Positions 37,077 to 50,300 of a stretch of 64,000 bases of DNA are shown piece by piece. The position numbers and the translations under genes are program-made. The stretch's first letter is position 1. Every line of letters starts with the position of its first letter. Location of the stretch: contig NW_017803013.1 in assembly GCF_001625305.1 (NCBI RefSeq), positions 478,123-542,122 of the forward strand, read 5' to 3'. A model generated the notes under the pieces. It did no database searches. It saw only the letters and a list, made by a program, of their open reading frames with translations, and was not told the origin of the DNA. Source of the DNA: Branchiostoma belcheri. Lineage: Eukaryota; Chordata; Leptocardii; Amphioxiformes; Branchiostomatidae.

Positions 37077-38045
37077 TTAACTAGCTAGAGGTAGTATGTC
37101 AGGCATGTTTGTCCTATGGCCCGTTATTTCCTGAGATCGCCTGGACAAGGTTCTGAGCCATTGCTGTATACAAAGTCTTTGGGAAGGAGAGAACCAGTTG
37201 CTTGCGTATGCCGTGGCTACAAGAGCGTGCACATCGTTGTGGTACAGCCCCTCTCCTCCAGCGATGAAGTGGTCGAAGTAGTCCCTGATACTCCTGAAGG
37301 CGTGGTCCCTGTTGACGTAGTGTGGTTTGATCAGGAGGTAACGCGAGATGAACTGGGACAGCTGCGAGGCCGACTCAAAACTCGTCAGCTGTGCGTCACA
37401 TCTCGAGGATGTTCCCCGCATCTCTGACTTCTGTGCCTGAAGTTCAGACTTTCTCCTCTGCAGTTCCCGTTCAAGCCTGCGGTTCCGTGCGCGGGACATC
37501 TCAAGTTCATGTCTTGTCTGCTTCAGCTGCACTTCCAACGTGGCTACCCGGCACGCCAGTTCCGAAAGCGCTAGGTCGAATCTCCCACTTGCGCTATTCT
37601 TTCGTCTCGTGAGGAAGTCGACTTTGCTCTTTTCCTCCTTCTCTTTGGAACATTGAAGCTCGTGGTTGGCCAGTCTATACCTGTCCAAGGTGTCACCACA
37701 GGTGTTACACTGCACTGGACTGTACCCGCATTCCGCTTGGTGTCGCTGTTCGTCCTCCAGCCTCACCACCATCCTGCATCCCCGCTCTCGGTGCTCGCAT
37801 TCGATGCTGAGACCGCTGATGAGGCTCCTCAGCGCGATGACTGGGCGGGCTTCGTGCGGCAACATGCCCGTGCGGCACTCGGGACACGTCCGCCGCTCTG
37901 TTTGGTTCAACCATGTGTCGAGGCAGTGCTCACAAAAGCTGTGACCACACGGTGTCACCACGGCGTCCTTTAGAACGGCAGCACATATCCCGCAGAGAAG
38001 GTTATCGTCCACGCGAGATAGAAAACGTTGAAGAGAATAACCCAT
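37077..38045 (-). CDS. Intronless RING-finger / TRAF-type zinc finger protein (NRDP1/RNF151-like)
   Basis: Probable E3 ubiquitin ligase of 322 residues in one uninterrupted exon. The C3HC4 RING is complete: Cys18, Cys21, Cys33, His35, Cys38, Cys41, Cys54, Cys57. It is followed by a TRAF/SIAH-type zinc-binding region with Cys83, Cys90, His102, Cys106, Cys113, Cys116, His128 and Cys132. A charged coiled coil runs from about 160 to 215. The N-terminus MGYSLQRFLSRVDD resembles that of NRDP1/RNF41, and the RING plus TRAF-zinc-finger order is shared with RNF41 and RNF151. The C-terminal 100 residues (an F-rich, helical-looking segment) are not recognisable to me, and the NRDP1 USP8-binding domain is not evident. 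A minus-strand AATAAA lies about 0.8 kb downstream. Absence of introns among intron-rich neighbours suggests a retrocopy or a lineage-specific gene. Confidence 0.85.
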   Translation of the reverse strand: MGYSLQRFLSRVDDNLLCGICAAVLKDAVVTPCGHSFCEHCLDTWLNQTERRTCPECRTGMLPHEARPVIALRSLISGLSIECEHRERGCRMVVRLEDEQRHQAECGYSPVQCNTCGDTLDRYRLANHELQCSKEKEEKSKVDFLTRRKNSASGRFDLALSELACRVATLEVQLKQTRHELEMSRARNRRLERELQRRKSELQAQKSEMRGTSSRCDAQLTSFESASQLSQFISRYLLIKPHYVNRDHAFRSIRDYFDHFIAGGEGLYHNDVHALVATAYASNWFSPSQRLCIQQWLRTLSRRSQEITGHRTNMPDILPLAS

Positions 38046-41000
38046 TGTATGTACAATATGCTGCCAACAAGGCGACTGCAGTCATGAGAATAAGGCCGAG
38101 AGGTTATTATAACGCCTGGGCGATGATGGTACACGGAAACAAAGCCATCACGCACGCGCAACGCACCTCTGCTCATATATGGTGCTCCCCAGGGGCCGAT
38201 ACAGCTGTGCCATTAATAAAACCATAACCGGGGGGTTCATATTTGGGCAAACAACTGGAAAAATAAATCATATCGAGAAGCCAAATATAGCGCAGAGTGG
38301 GAAGGCTCATATGTCCGTGCTGACTGACCCTAAAATCATTTACACCACCTTTCTAATGATACCTGTGCGTGTAAGATGGTAGTTATGTCGCCTTGTTGGT
38401 ACACAGCTCGCCAGGTTGTCCCCTGGGTACTCATCACGGGTGAAAACGGGCAGATTACATCATTCTTTCTTTCTTTTATCATAACTAACATCAAACAAAA
38501 ATTTGATGAAACTGAAATAATGATATTGTTACAAGTCACTATTTGAATAGCCACAACATATTGCTGACTGTGCGCCGTATACATGCATTACAAAACATAT
38601 GGGCGATATTTGGTGCCAGTTAGGTTCATTAGCATCTTGATTATAGTGATCCATGGTTGGAAGTCAGTGGATTGTTCAGCTTGATTAGGATAATCTGACT
38701 TTTCGCGCATTTCATTTCGAAACTACCACGTCAACAGCCGTAATGTTTTGTCTGTTTGGCCAGAATGGAGTGAATTTGATTTTAAAGAAAGTCATATTCG
38801 GATTATTCCCTAAGTTGCAATTGTTTCAAGATTAACCTCTCAAAGATTTTCAAGCGGGTTAGACTGATATAACCATGAATTGCTCTGAAATTCAAGCATA
38901 AAAGTAACAAGAGAGATATTATTGGTAACGTCTATACTGTAATTGACGTGTGACATTTGAGGACAATGGGTACACTTCTTCACGCTGTGTCATTATAGAA
39001 GTTCACGTTCCACTGTCATGTGACTCCAAGTTGAATCAACTCCAAGTTGGTTATAGAATTTTCCACCAAGCAAGGACAGTGGAATGTGATATTCAGGATA
39101 GTGGTGAATTCCAGCAGAAATCCAGCCCTACCATGGCCGTGGAAGAATGGTTGCCTGAAACAACATGTAGGTTCTACAATCCAGAAGGTCAGGCGGACGC
39201 AATGCGGGTGAAACCATTAATAATTCAGGACAACCTCTTTAACTTATCGTGTACAATAAACACCGACATTTAGAGTACGTTAGAGAAAATTGATCAAATG
39301 ACCAGATTGATGTGTTATCCCGTGAATGTAAAAATAGCGCCGTATTTTTACTTCCGAAAATCTTTTTATGTTCATGAAAAAAAACTGTATCTTTATTGCT
39401 GAGGCAATTTCAAAATCGAAACGCTTTATCAGTAATGGAATAGTCACTGGTGGTTGCTACATGTAAAAACAGAGAAGCTTTGGAGCCCTACTTATCATTT
39501 ACCGTTATACATAAAATTCTTTTGACCCCGCCGTTTCCTAACCTTTGAATAACCATATCAAGATCATAAATAATTCAAAATAGTGTCATCAATATGTTGC
39601 CCAAACTAGTCTGGGAGCTGCAGGGAATGACATTCCTGCAATTCAGAATGGGACATATTTAGTCTGGAGAAATACTTTCTGTGTGGTTTGTGACTAGGTA
39701 AATTGTGAAAGATAATAATGTGTGTCAGAAACGCATATAACCATATTTTTTTACATCTGACTGAACAGTGGATAAGCCAAAGAATGCCCCTGTGTGGAGA
39801 ATTTTCTGCAATATCCAGAGTGAACGATGTTCCGAACATGTACCTCGCTCTTCGCTGGCACAAACTGAAAAAATTGTAACTGAGCCGTGGGTTTGTATGC
39901 CTGTGTGTCTTCACAAAGTAGGCTGACAGCACGTGGGTGAGGGCAATTGACAGGCACAATGACAGGTCAAAGTGTCATATACAGGAAATGGGGTGAACTT
40001 CAAGGTCATGAAAATCGGTTTAACATACTTTCCGGGCCCGGAGGTCTGAAATCTCCGACTTCTTGTTCTCCGGAGTCTAAATGTATGATGTACTCATTAG
40101 TCTGGGTACTAGTATTTGGTATCTGAACATATTTTCTGTTCCTTAAGATACCTTTGACTCCATGCCCTTGTGGATTGCAAAAATTGTTTTGCCGGCTGAG
40201 ACAGTCCAATCTCAGTTTGATATCCTGGTGCATCTACACAAAAGGCGCCACCAAGCGGCTCATTACAGGCAAACAGTTCTAGCCGTCCCGACCACTTGAA
40301 CTTCATAATGAAGGAAACTTTTTTGCCCAGCTATAATTTTTCGCATGTTCGTATAAATTTCGGGATGCCCAGAGGATAAAGGTAAATGTTAGATAAAGCT
40401 TCGTTTTGCCACTTTTCTCGCTGCAGCCGGGACTGATATTGGGCTGTTAAAGGGTATGAAGTCGTGACAACATGTAAACATGTAAAAATATACAAGCTTT
40501 CAGTTGCAAAAGAAGCCCATAAATCAAATTAAGAATAAAGTTTACATGATTGATATTTTGGACAAAAGCACGCGACTGTAACGCTCTTTTCTTTGTGACG
40601 GGGTTTGGTAGAACGTCCTCGTTGTAATCATACGAAATGGTGACAAAACCCATCGGCGCCTCAGTACAACATGGCATACGTAACTCATTCGGCATCACTG
40701 ACCTATGATAAACTTAACTACGTAACGTCATTACCTAAATATAATGATAACGTTAACAGGCCAATTAAACGTGCTGTCTATCAAGTATTTGTACATGTCT
40801 ATTTAGTCTAAACACTATGCTATAGAGTGCAAGACAATCGCAGTGGGATATCTTTTCTCTGGTTTTATTCCTATCTAAAATGACAATTTAACTGGGATTC
40901 CTCGGGAGTCGGTGCCATTTCTCCTACATATAGCTGTGAAATAGCTCTATTTTTCAACTCTGAGAAGTAACAGTGGATTTGTGTGCCGTGTCGCGGTCGT

Positions 41001-41208
41001 TCCACGTGTATGATGTAATGTATATTGTGTAAGAATAGTATGAATCAGTCAGTAGAAGATCTTACAGAAGAACAGTGAACAGACACAACAAACGCAGTGC
41101 TCGACTTCTACACTACACAGCTTTTGTACTAATTACTGTTTACATTAATATTGATTGATAGAATACTCCCGTCGTCACTGATAAAAAAAACGAAATATAA
41201 AGTTCGGG

Positions 41209-41639
41209 TCTTGTATTGTAAACTTCGTCGTTGAAGCGGCTGACCACAGAACTATGGCTTCTGTATGTAATTTGAAACTTCTTCGGGGAATTCCCGTCGT
41301 ACCTTTTGGATATGTAATTGGTGTTTATGGAGATTGCAGTACCTGGGCCAGTTCTTGTCAAACCGGTTCCTGCATTTCGCAACAGAAACCCCACCCAACA
41401 CAGTCACTCCTTTCCAGACTACTCTTAGCGACTGCAATGGAGGAGGTCTTTTGACGTCTCTCTGGGCGAAACTTTATACATCTGTGATTCAACTTCAAGG
41501 TATGCCCTTCTAATAAGTTTTTTTTTTACATATACTTAATCTAACGTTGTATAACTTTTACGCTTTCTGCATCGCGCAGAGATATACAGTTTTATCTGTC
41601 CCAGCTGCGTAACCGCCCTTGGGCGGTGACACACGCACA
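41209..41639. repeat. 430-bp segment, copy 1 (before the gap)
   Basis: Nearly identical to 42133-42565. Both start TCTTGTATTGTAAACTTCGT and end GTGACACACGCACA. Differences are a few substitutions and single-base indels (for example CCGCCCTTGGGCGG against CCGCCTTGGGCG, and a short difference after TTTCCAGACTACTC). It ends exactly at the N run. Open frames on both strands are shared with copy 2, but no domain is recognisable. Confidence 0.85.
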
Positions 41640-41659
41640 NNNNNNNNNNNNNNNNNNNN
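41640..41659. other. Assembly gap (20 N)
   Basis: Twenty unresolved bases. Copy 1 of the duplicated segment ends at the gap, so what follows may belong to a different haplotype or a different repeat copy. Confidence 0.99.
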
Positions 41660-42132
41660 TGCAAATCAGGCGCTAATTTGCCATAATTTAATGAGGAAAT
41701 TCTATAACTCTGCCTTTTGTTCGATAATAGAACTATGAAACACTTGTGACATCTACTTGAGAATGAGAAAAACATCTGAGGATATATATTATGTAAATGA
41801 GGACCTAATTTGCATAATTAATGGAAAATTCTTATAATTTCATAGTTGTAACTGCTGCACCCCGAATTTCATACTTGCCACATTTGGAAGTTAAGTGAAG
41901 GTGAACATCAACAAACATAATTTATTCAAATCATGACCTCATTTGCATAATTTATGAGGAAGTGCTAAAATAGCCTTTTTGGTATGATAAGGCTGTCATT
42001 GGATGAAGAATATGATCAACTGACATAGTCCATGCAAATGAGGCTCTTATTTACAAAATCAATGATTAAAATTGTATAATTCGTCACCCGCAAGGGTTAA
42101 CCTCATTTGGCGAAGGTATGAGATTGTGGAAC
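41660..42132. mobile_element. AT-rich repeat element, right part only
   Basis: AT-rich sequence with recurrent 'TGCAAATGAGG' and 'TTTGCATAAT' motifs. It ends TTTGGCGAAGGTATGAGATT then GTGGAACTCTTGTATT, which matches the right end of the element at 19750-20525 (ATTTGGCGAAGGTATGAGAT then CGGGGAACTCTAGTATT). Its left end is lost in the gap. Confidence 0.6.
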
Positions 42133-42565
42133 TCTTGTATTGTAAACTTCGTCGTTGAAGCGGCTGACCACAGAAGTATGGCTTCTGTATGTAATTTGAA
42201 ACTTCTTCGGGGAATTCCCGTCGTACCTTTTGGATATGTAATTGGTGTTTATGGAGATTGCAGTACCTGGGCCAGTTCTTGTCAAACCGGTTCCTGCATT
42301 TCGCAACAGAAACCCCACCCAACACAGTCACTCCTTTCCAGACTACTCTGCGCGACGGTGTGCAATGGAGGAGGTCTTTTGACGTCTCTCTGGGCGAAAC
42401 TTTATACATCTGTGATTCAACTTCAAGGTATGCCCTTCTAATAAGTTTTTTTTTTTACATATACTTAATCTAACGTTGTATAACTTTTACGCTTTCTGCA
42501 TCGCGCAGAGATATACAGTTTTATCTGTCCAGCTGCGTAACCGCCTTGGGCGTGACACACGCACA
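42133..42565. repeat. 430-bp segment, copy 2 (after the gap)
   Basis: Second copy of the segment at 41209-41639, directly following the AT-rich element. Beyond the shared region it continues into single-copy sequence (GGTGCCGCAGCGGCTGG onward). High identity with scattered indels fits two haplotypes of one locus at least as well as a genomic duplication. Confidence 0.85.
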
Positions 42566-44364
42566 GGTGCCGCAGCGGCTGGCTATAACTTGTATTGTAT
42601 AGAAGATGGTATATGTAACCCATGTAAGTGCAGTATCCGTGCATTGCTTCAACTTTGAAGCTATTTGATGGTAAGAAGCTTCGGAGTACCATACAAGGAG
42701 GGAGAAAAATGTTCATGCACATCTATTCGACACTAACTTGTCGTGACTCGAACAACAGGAAGAGTAAACATGCCTATCGACAATTGAAACACGGCATCAA
42801 ATATACGAGAGGCACGAAAAGCGATAAAGATTAAGACACCTTATTTCAAACAAGAGCTCACAGATTGCTACCAAGGCTGGGTAATGCAGGCCGATTCTCG
42901 GGCTTCCGCTATGCCAGGTACACCAGGGACGTTTCCGCTCCCTGACAACTTTCACAGGTTTAACTTGTACTTGTAGTCTGTATAAAGTCGTATTGGCGGC
43001 ACCATCGACCACGGCGTCTTACGTACTACTAAGACTCTAAACTCTGATGTTGAATAATTGTGAAGATCAATGAAATGGTGATAGATTTTTAACTGATTAC
43101 CACATATCTGGACATGTGCGAGACCATATGAACAAGAGCATAGGCATTGGACAGGACACCTTTTCACACCACTTCTTCGTTGTTTTGAAGACTATGGTTT
43201 GCCGTTAAAGGCTACCATCAACAACGGATATAAAATTAGTCCATAAGTTAAGACACAGGTGTTGAGCACGGCAGGGTCTGCGGCCTACATTCCTGTGACT
43301 TATCGGCATCGCCCTACTGGCATGACTGGGGCAGTAGGTAATTTGGGTGTGGCTACATGTCACGGCAGATAGCTAGTGGTAAGGTCTATCTAGTAACTTA
43401 AGTATACGCTGCTAGGGTGGATCGTTGTCGATGTTATTGCGAAACTTCCGAGTCTCGCGTTGGTTACTTCCGCGTAGCCATTCATCAAACTTATGACAAG
43501 GAAGTCAGACTACAATCATACCGATAGGTATACTCATCAGGTGTGGCTTTCTATGTACTACTTCCTAATGGGCATTTCCAATGCCCCAGGCGCTATATGC
43601 CATGGGCGTCCCCTTCCTGATATCGATCATTTCAGGTCAGACAATTATTACAAATATGTATAATTTGTTGTATTTTGTGGATCTTAAAACGACTACAAGG
43701 AAAATAAAGTCTGTTGCAAGGTATTTCATTGACGTCAGTACGAGTAGTGAAAACACCTTTATCGAAAACGAAATCAACGCGAGTACACAAATGGTTCACG
43801 GATCTTTCATTAGGCTGCGAAGACAGGGCATACAATTTAAATAACGCTGGGATAGGTTGTCGTGTAAAATGTCTCATCTGGTGCCGTCCTTTTTGACGGG
43901 GGTTGTTTAGAAACCGTTCTTTAAGTCATTTTCGGACATCCAAAAATGTTGGCATACGATTTCCATAAATCAGAGGTAGATCCCTTAATACTTGTTTATC
44001 ATATTCAGCCATAAGTTTTAGAAAGGAAAGCTGTCGTCGTCCAGTAAACGCATTCTCCCACGGCAGAGCTATCCCGCGGCAAATACGCCTTGAGATTAGT
44101 GCTCCTTACTGGTAAGGAAGCACTCCTGGCGTGGGAGGATGAGTAAACGAAGAGAAAAGAAAAACCCAAGCATTCCTTTTGTTTACACTTTGTTGGCAAA
44201 CCTCAGTATACATACTTGCACATTTCTTTGTCTCAGAGCAGCAAATGCCCTTCCCAGTCATAGTTGTAGTACCACATTATAGTTAGCTTAGTTAGCTATA
44301 GAGTGATGTCTCCTAAGTTCCTTTTTTCTTAGCAGTTGCTCTGCAGACCCAATAACAAAGGATC

Positions 44365-47300
44365 ATGGCGGCAACACTCCTGATGACACTATGTTGCATC
44401 CTGTGGTCGAATGCAGCAGTGCACAGCCAGTCTCTATCATCGACGGGCATCATCCAAGCGTCTCCTGCTGTTGCTACAGGTCTGTCTGAAACCATCGTTC
44501 CTACTCAGTCACTTCAGGGTTCTGTTGCGCCAGTATCTGTGTCACCCACCGGTAGCACAGCAGTACCAGGTGTAATGGCATCCTCTCAGGCAGCACAGCA
44601 GTCCGGAGCTCTAGCGAGTACTGCAGCTGCACCGGGAACAGTTGTAGCTACGCAGTCATTACAACCAGTCGTACCACCAGCCAGCAGTGTAGCTGCACCA
44701 ATAACAGTTACAACTACTCAAACAATTCAAATGTCTGCACCACCAGCAAGTGTTGTGGCTCCACCACCAACAGTGGCACCTACCCAGTCAATTCAAATGT
44801 CTGCACCACCAGCAAGTGTTGTGGCTCCTCCACCAACAGTTGTCCCTACTCAGTCACATCGCATGTCTGCACCACCAGCAAGTGTTGTGGCTCCACCACC
44901 AACAGTGGCTCCTACCCAGTCAATTCAAATGTCTGCACCACCAGCAAGTGTTGTGGCTCCACCACCAACAGTTGTCCCTACTCAGTCACATCGCATGTCT
45001 GTACCACCAGCAAGTGTTGTAGCTCCACCACCAACAGTGGCTCCTACTCAGTCACATCGCATGTCTGCACCACCAGCAAGTGTTGTGGCTCCACCACCAA
45101 CAGTGGCTCCTACTCAGTCACATCGCATGTCTGTACCACCAGCAAGTGTTGTGGCTCCACCACCCACAGTTGTCCCTACTCAGTCACATCGCATGTCTGC
45201 ACCACCAGCAAGTGTTGTGGCTCCACCACCAACAGTTGTCCCTACTCAGTCACATCGCATGTCTGCACCACCAGCAAGTGTTGTGGCTCCACCACCAACA
45301 GTTGTCCCTACTCAGTCACATCGCATGTCTGCACCACCAGCAAGCGTTGTGGCTCCACCACCCACAGTTGTCCCTACTCAGTCACATCGCATGTCTGCAC
45401 CACCAGCAAGTGTTGTACCTCCACCAACAGTGGCTCCTACTCAGTCACATCGCATGTCTGCACCACCAGCAAGTGTTGTGGCTCCTCCACCAACAGTTGT
45501 CCCTACCCAGTCAATTCAAATGTCTGCACCACCAGCAAGTGTTGTGGCTCTACCACCAACAGTTGCCCCTACTCATTCAATTCAAATGTCTGCACCACCA
45601 GCAAGTGTTGCGGCTCCTCTACCAACAGTGGCTCCTACTCAGTCACATCGCATGTCTGCACCACCACCAAGCAGTGTAGCTGTACGAGGAACAGTTGCAG
45701 CCATTATAAGTCCCAGTGTTGCAGTTGCACCCACCACAGCTCTACAGGGTTCTATGGCACCAGGCAGCACAGCAGGTGTGGCAATAATGGTCTCACCAAC
45801 CCAGGCACTGCAAAGTTCTGTAGCAGCTACCAGTGGAACAATCATATCAGCATCAAGTAAAGTGGAAACAACTCCAGCTCAGTCAACAGCAGCAGCACTG
45901 CCAGCATCTGCAGCAGTAACCATTCGGCCAAGTGCAACTGCGACGCCTCCAGTCACTGCATCTGCTGTGGTCACCCCTGCAGCACCCGTGTCCACCGGTA
46001 CGTGCACCAGACTAATGTCCCATACCTCTTTAAAAGGATTTTAAAAACTGTATATGTCATCAGTTTGCAGTTGCTGCATACATGATATTTTGCTGAGTCA
46101 ATTGTTTTTGTTTTCCAGATATTGAGTTGACAGCATTCACTGTTGTTGAAACCAAGCCATCAGAGTTTTACCCGAATAACAGTGTGAGCATGACATTCAC
46201 CATTAGCCTTCGCAACAGTGGAACAAGTGATGTACAGGTATGACAGCCATTGGCTACAAGATCTTGCATGCTAAAACATGTCTAAATGCTTTCAGGACTT
46301 TAGTTTGGACTGGATTTTATATAACATGGTTAGTTTGACATTATTAGACAGGGTTTCTGATTGCACAGATTGTTTAACACATTTTTTTTGTTCTGTCTCA
46401 ACAGTCAAATCCATCAGGCAACTTCGACTTTGTCGTTTTTCTGTCCAACTCCTCTCAACTGGCCAGTACACCTGCAGCAGGACAGGTCAGCGTTAGCATT
46501 TCTTCTGCTGCGGATGGAACAACGGGCGTGGCTCAGGGGGGAGTTACTGTTCTCACTGCCCAGACTAACCTAAACACATTAACTACCAGCAACTGTGCAG
46601 AGATGACTCATGTCTGCCTTCGGATGTTGGTGACCGGTAACTTCACAGACACTGATGCAGCAAACAACCATCAATGTCTGGCATTTGGAAGTGGACAGGT
46701 TGGAGCAAAAGACTGCACAAAATGTATGTCGTACTGTTTGATCACATTTAACTAGGTTAAAGTTCTTACCCGGTAAATACTGTGCCAGCCATTCATTTAT
46801 TCATTAACTTGTTGCTTAAGCATTGCCTTGATCATCTACATTATCTTGAAGTCTAATTGACAATTGTAGAAGTTATTACATTTCATACTCCTTTTGTACA
46901 TAATGTCCCTTCTCATCCTTAATATATTGCTGATATTGCCCACCAACTAACTGAGATTTGACCTTCCAGTGGTGGGCTCTTGTTCGGTAACGTGCGACAC
47001 TAAAGCATCATGTCTGCTGCAGTCAGGATCAGGAGTGGGGGTGTGCACCTGCCAGTCTGGCTACACAGGCAACGGTGCCAGCTGTACTGGTAAGGTCATG
47101 TTTTATTCATTAATAACATAGTGCTGTTGACTTAATATCAATGAATTGAGTATTGGTTGTCTAATCACAACACTTAAGGGTCTCATTGAGTCTGAAACTG
47201 GGCTGCGAGGATTGGAACTTCTGTCCGCAATGAATGACAGACTGTACTGGTGACAAAACTTCACAAGCTGCACCTCAGCAGAGGAAGATTGAAGAAGAAG

Positions 47301-50300
47301 AAGAGTATTACTCTGTATCAAAATACATGTACTTTCAAGATAATATCACCAGGCTTCAAAATCACTAAGAGAAAATATAATCACTACCATTGATATTAAA
47401 TCAGGGATTCCATTTTAGTTTATGTAAAAATTGCCCATGGTAAAATGTGTAAACATCTACATGAGGGATCCATCTGAATAATGCTTGTTTTTCTTTTACA
47501 CTCCTAGATATCAATGAATGTACCAGTAACACTGCCAACTGTGCAGCAGACCGGGTGTGTAGTAACACAGAGGGTTCCTTCTCCTGCGACTGTAAGCCAG
47601 GGTTTACAGATAATGATGGAACATGTGAGGGTAAGGCAAACCTCTGTCAAGCTGAGCAGTCATATTGTTCTCTTACAACAAAACAGGACAAGAACAGATA
47701 TGAGTACATGAAAATCTTAGCATGCTCACAACATAAAAAATAATCAATGACCATCCTGCATGTACATTGTACTTCAATAATCTTATATCTTGACTTTGTA
47801 AAGCATAGTAATGGTGTTGCAATCTGGAATAAATCCCAAAAGTTTGTTTGCATGATTACATTGTTCCTTACCACAGAGACCAAGGCATACTCAGCAGCTG
47901 TCCGCATCACCAATGAGGTTTTCGACTCTTCCTTAAATGACCCCACCTCCACCCGCTTCAGGACTCTCAAGGTCCAAGTCACTACAGTGGTGAGTATTAC
48001 TTACTAGTATTTCATGTGAATACAGAGGGGGCTGCTAGAAGGGTTTTAGACATTAAAATGTTGAGTGATCCAAAAGGTTAGGTGGTTTGACATCATAGCT
48101 GGAAGGTGGTGCTAATCAAACTTGTCTTCAGACTGGTTGATGAATGCCTTGTAGATAAGGGACCTACAATCAAGCTGACTAGTATTTTTCAAACATATTG
48201 CAAAATAAAATTACAATGTTTACCCATTACAATCCTCTTCCTTCCCAGTTTGAAACCCTGTACACCAAGGCTCTTGGTCCAGAGTTTGTGAGTGTCACAG
48301 TGACAAGTTTCACCAATGGAAGTGTGATTGCCAATCATGTGGTCAACACCAACAAGTCTTCCAACGCCACAGCCAGCAGTATTGGCAACTCCCTGCAGAA
48401 CGCCATCAGCAGCAGCTCCAACCTACCCTTCACTGTGGGCGGTGTGCAGGTGTCAGGTACTGCACTTCTATACTACTTTAGATTATTTCTGTACTTTAAC
48501 TTAAAGGAACCTTGAATTAACTGTTTTACTTTGTGTAATTGTACTTTTGAATATGCTGTAATTTTTAATGTAAACTTGATATGCAACGAATAGGTTTTTA
48601 TCAATTGTAACAAACTTTTATCGAAGGTCCTGAACACTTAGCTGTACTATGAGGCTCAGCGCATCTTGTGTTTTAAAGCTTTTTCAATTGAGCCAAGTAT
48701 GGCTGCTTACAGGCTTTTGTATGTACCTGTATGGTACAAATAAACCAGTCTCTCTCTCTCTCTCTCTCTTTCTCTCCCTCTCTCACTTCTGTACCATAAA
48801 AGTTTACATATTCTTTGTATTCCTTTGAAACACCTGGTTGTTAATCTTTCAATTCAGGCCTTTAGTTGAAGTTAGTGTAGCTTTCTAACATTTTGAAACT
48901 GTCTGCTGCCAAATGTATTGGGTTAAAAAAAACAGTTGTCAACACACTTTAAAAGCTTTATCATCTTCCCCTACAGATTTGGATGAGTGTGCCTCAACAA
49001 CGACCAACGACTGCTCACAGTACGCTAACTGCACCAACACCCCCGGGTCTTTCACTTGTACATGCCACCAAGGTTTTCAAGACAGGCAGCCTTCCAACCC
49101 AGGAAGGACTTGTGGAGGTGCATTTCTTAAACCACTGTATTGAAACCTACACATTGAAGTCACCTAGCCTGAATCACTTAAGTTTACTCCATACCTTCAG
49201 CTGCAAAGAATATTCTCAATAGATTACATTCTACATAATATATATTAAACAAAAAATTGCCACACCTTGAAGAAATACATGTAATTCAATTTTCATCTTC
49301 CATGATGACAGTTAACGCAAAGTGAATGTGATCAAAATGGCTGTTCTTCAAAGATACTTTGGCTTTAAATATAAAGCTATAAAGCATGATAAAGCATGTT
49401 GCATCTAGAGCTTGAATTCAAGATTTTATGGAATGATTTTTTAATTGGTTTTCATTATCCATACAGCTGAGTGTCCAGCAGACTACTGTAAAAACAGAGG
49501 AACGTGCAAACCTGTGGCAGGAGGACTGGCATGCACGTAAGTATCCATCTAGGATTCTGGAGGCCATTTTGTTGTAGAGACTTTTTCTTTCTTAAAAACT
49601 GCTGAAGATTTTTTCGGTTTATTGAAATAGACTGAGAATATTTGCCAATTGTTTTGCAGATGTCCGAGTGGTTACAGTGGAGCACGTTGTGAGGATGATG
49701 GTAAGAGACACGTCAGATTTATGTTCTAACTTGGCTTGGCTGTGACGACACTACACAGTAGATGTTTACAGCTTTACAGTGAAACATCATGTAAGAAACT
49801 CCTCTCTATCAATGGGATGTATCTGAACAGAAAAGGTGGACAATATTAGGAAAAATCCTACCAAGGGTGTATAAGTTTTACCTTGACTGTAGATATTGAT
49901 TAAAAGGTTCACCTGCTCATCAAGTCTTCCCTGTTTCCAGGTTCACGATACAATCTGACCCTGGGTCTGGGAATCTTGGTTGGAGTGCTCGCTTCAGTGG
50001 TGCTACTGGCATGCATGTGCTCTGCCTATCAGTCAAACAAGAAGAAGAAGTCTGAAGTAAGTCACCATACAGGAGTTAGTCAATTAGATACAGCTTCATT
50101 GGTTGATTCCTTAAGTTTTTGTGATGTTCCGTTCAAATTTAATCTTTGGAGTTAAATATGTAACCAAACATGGAAAACTACATACACATTTCTTATTTCA
50201 GAGTTTTTCCATATGAGGCAACTGTTAACATTTTAAAAACTTTCTTTCACAGGAGTTATGGGTGCAACCAACAAAGGTGCCAGCCAAGAAAACCCTAATG

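Larger units (their letters stand above)
38046..44364. other. Gene-poor, repeat-bearing interval with assembly gap
   Basis: No gene could be supported across 6.3 kb. Contents: short unsupported open frames (the longest are 38950-39273 plus and 39606-39959 minus); two copies of a 430-bp segment flanking a 20-N gap; AT-rich repeat sequence at 41660-42132 sharing its right end with the element at 19750-20525; and the upstream region of the mucin gene. No tRNA was recognised. Confidence 0.5.

Noticed and set aside
39606..39959. 117-codon minus-strand frame
   Set aside because: No domain, no splice signals in register, and a second overlapping frame of similar length; looks like chance.
44035..44160. 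Possible tRNA or small hairpin RNA (GTGCTCCTTACTGGTAAGGA palindrome)
   Set aside because: The short inverted repeat does not fold into a cloverleaf and lacks A/B box promoter sequences.
45080..45679. 199-codon Leu/His/Gln-rich frame within the mucin repeats
   Set aside because: Alternative frame of the 66-bp coding repeat; the frame continuous with the signal peptide and downstream domains is the real one.
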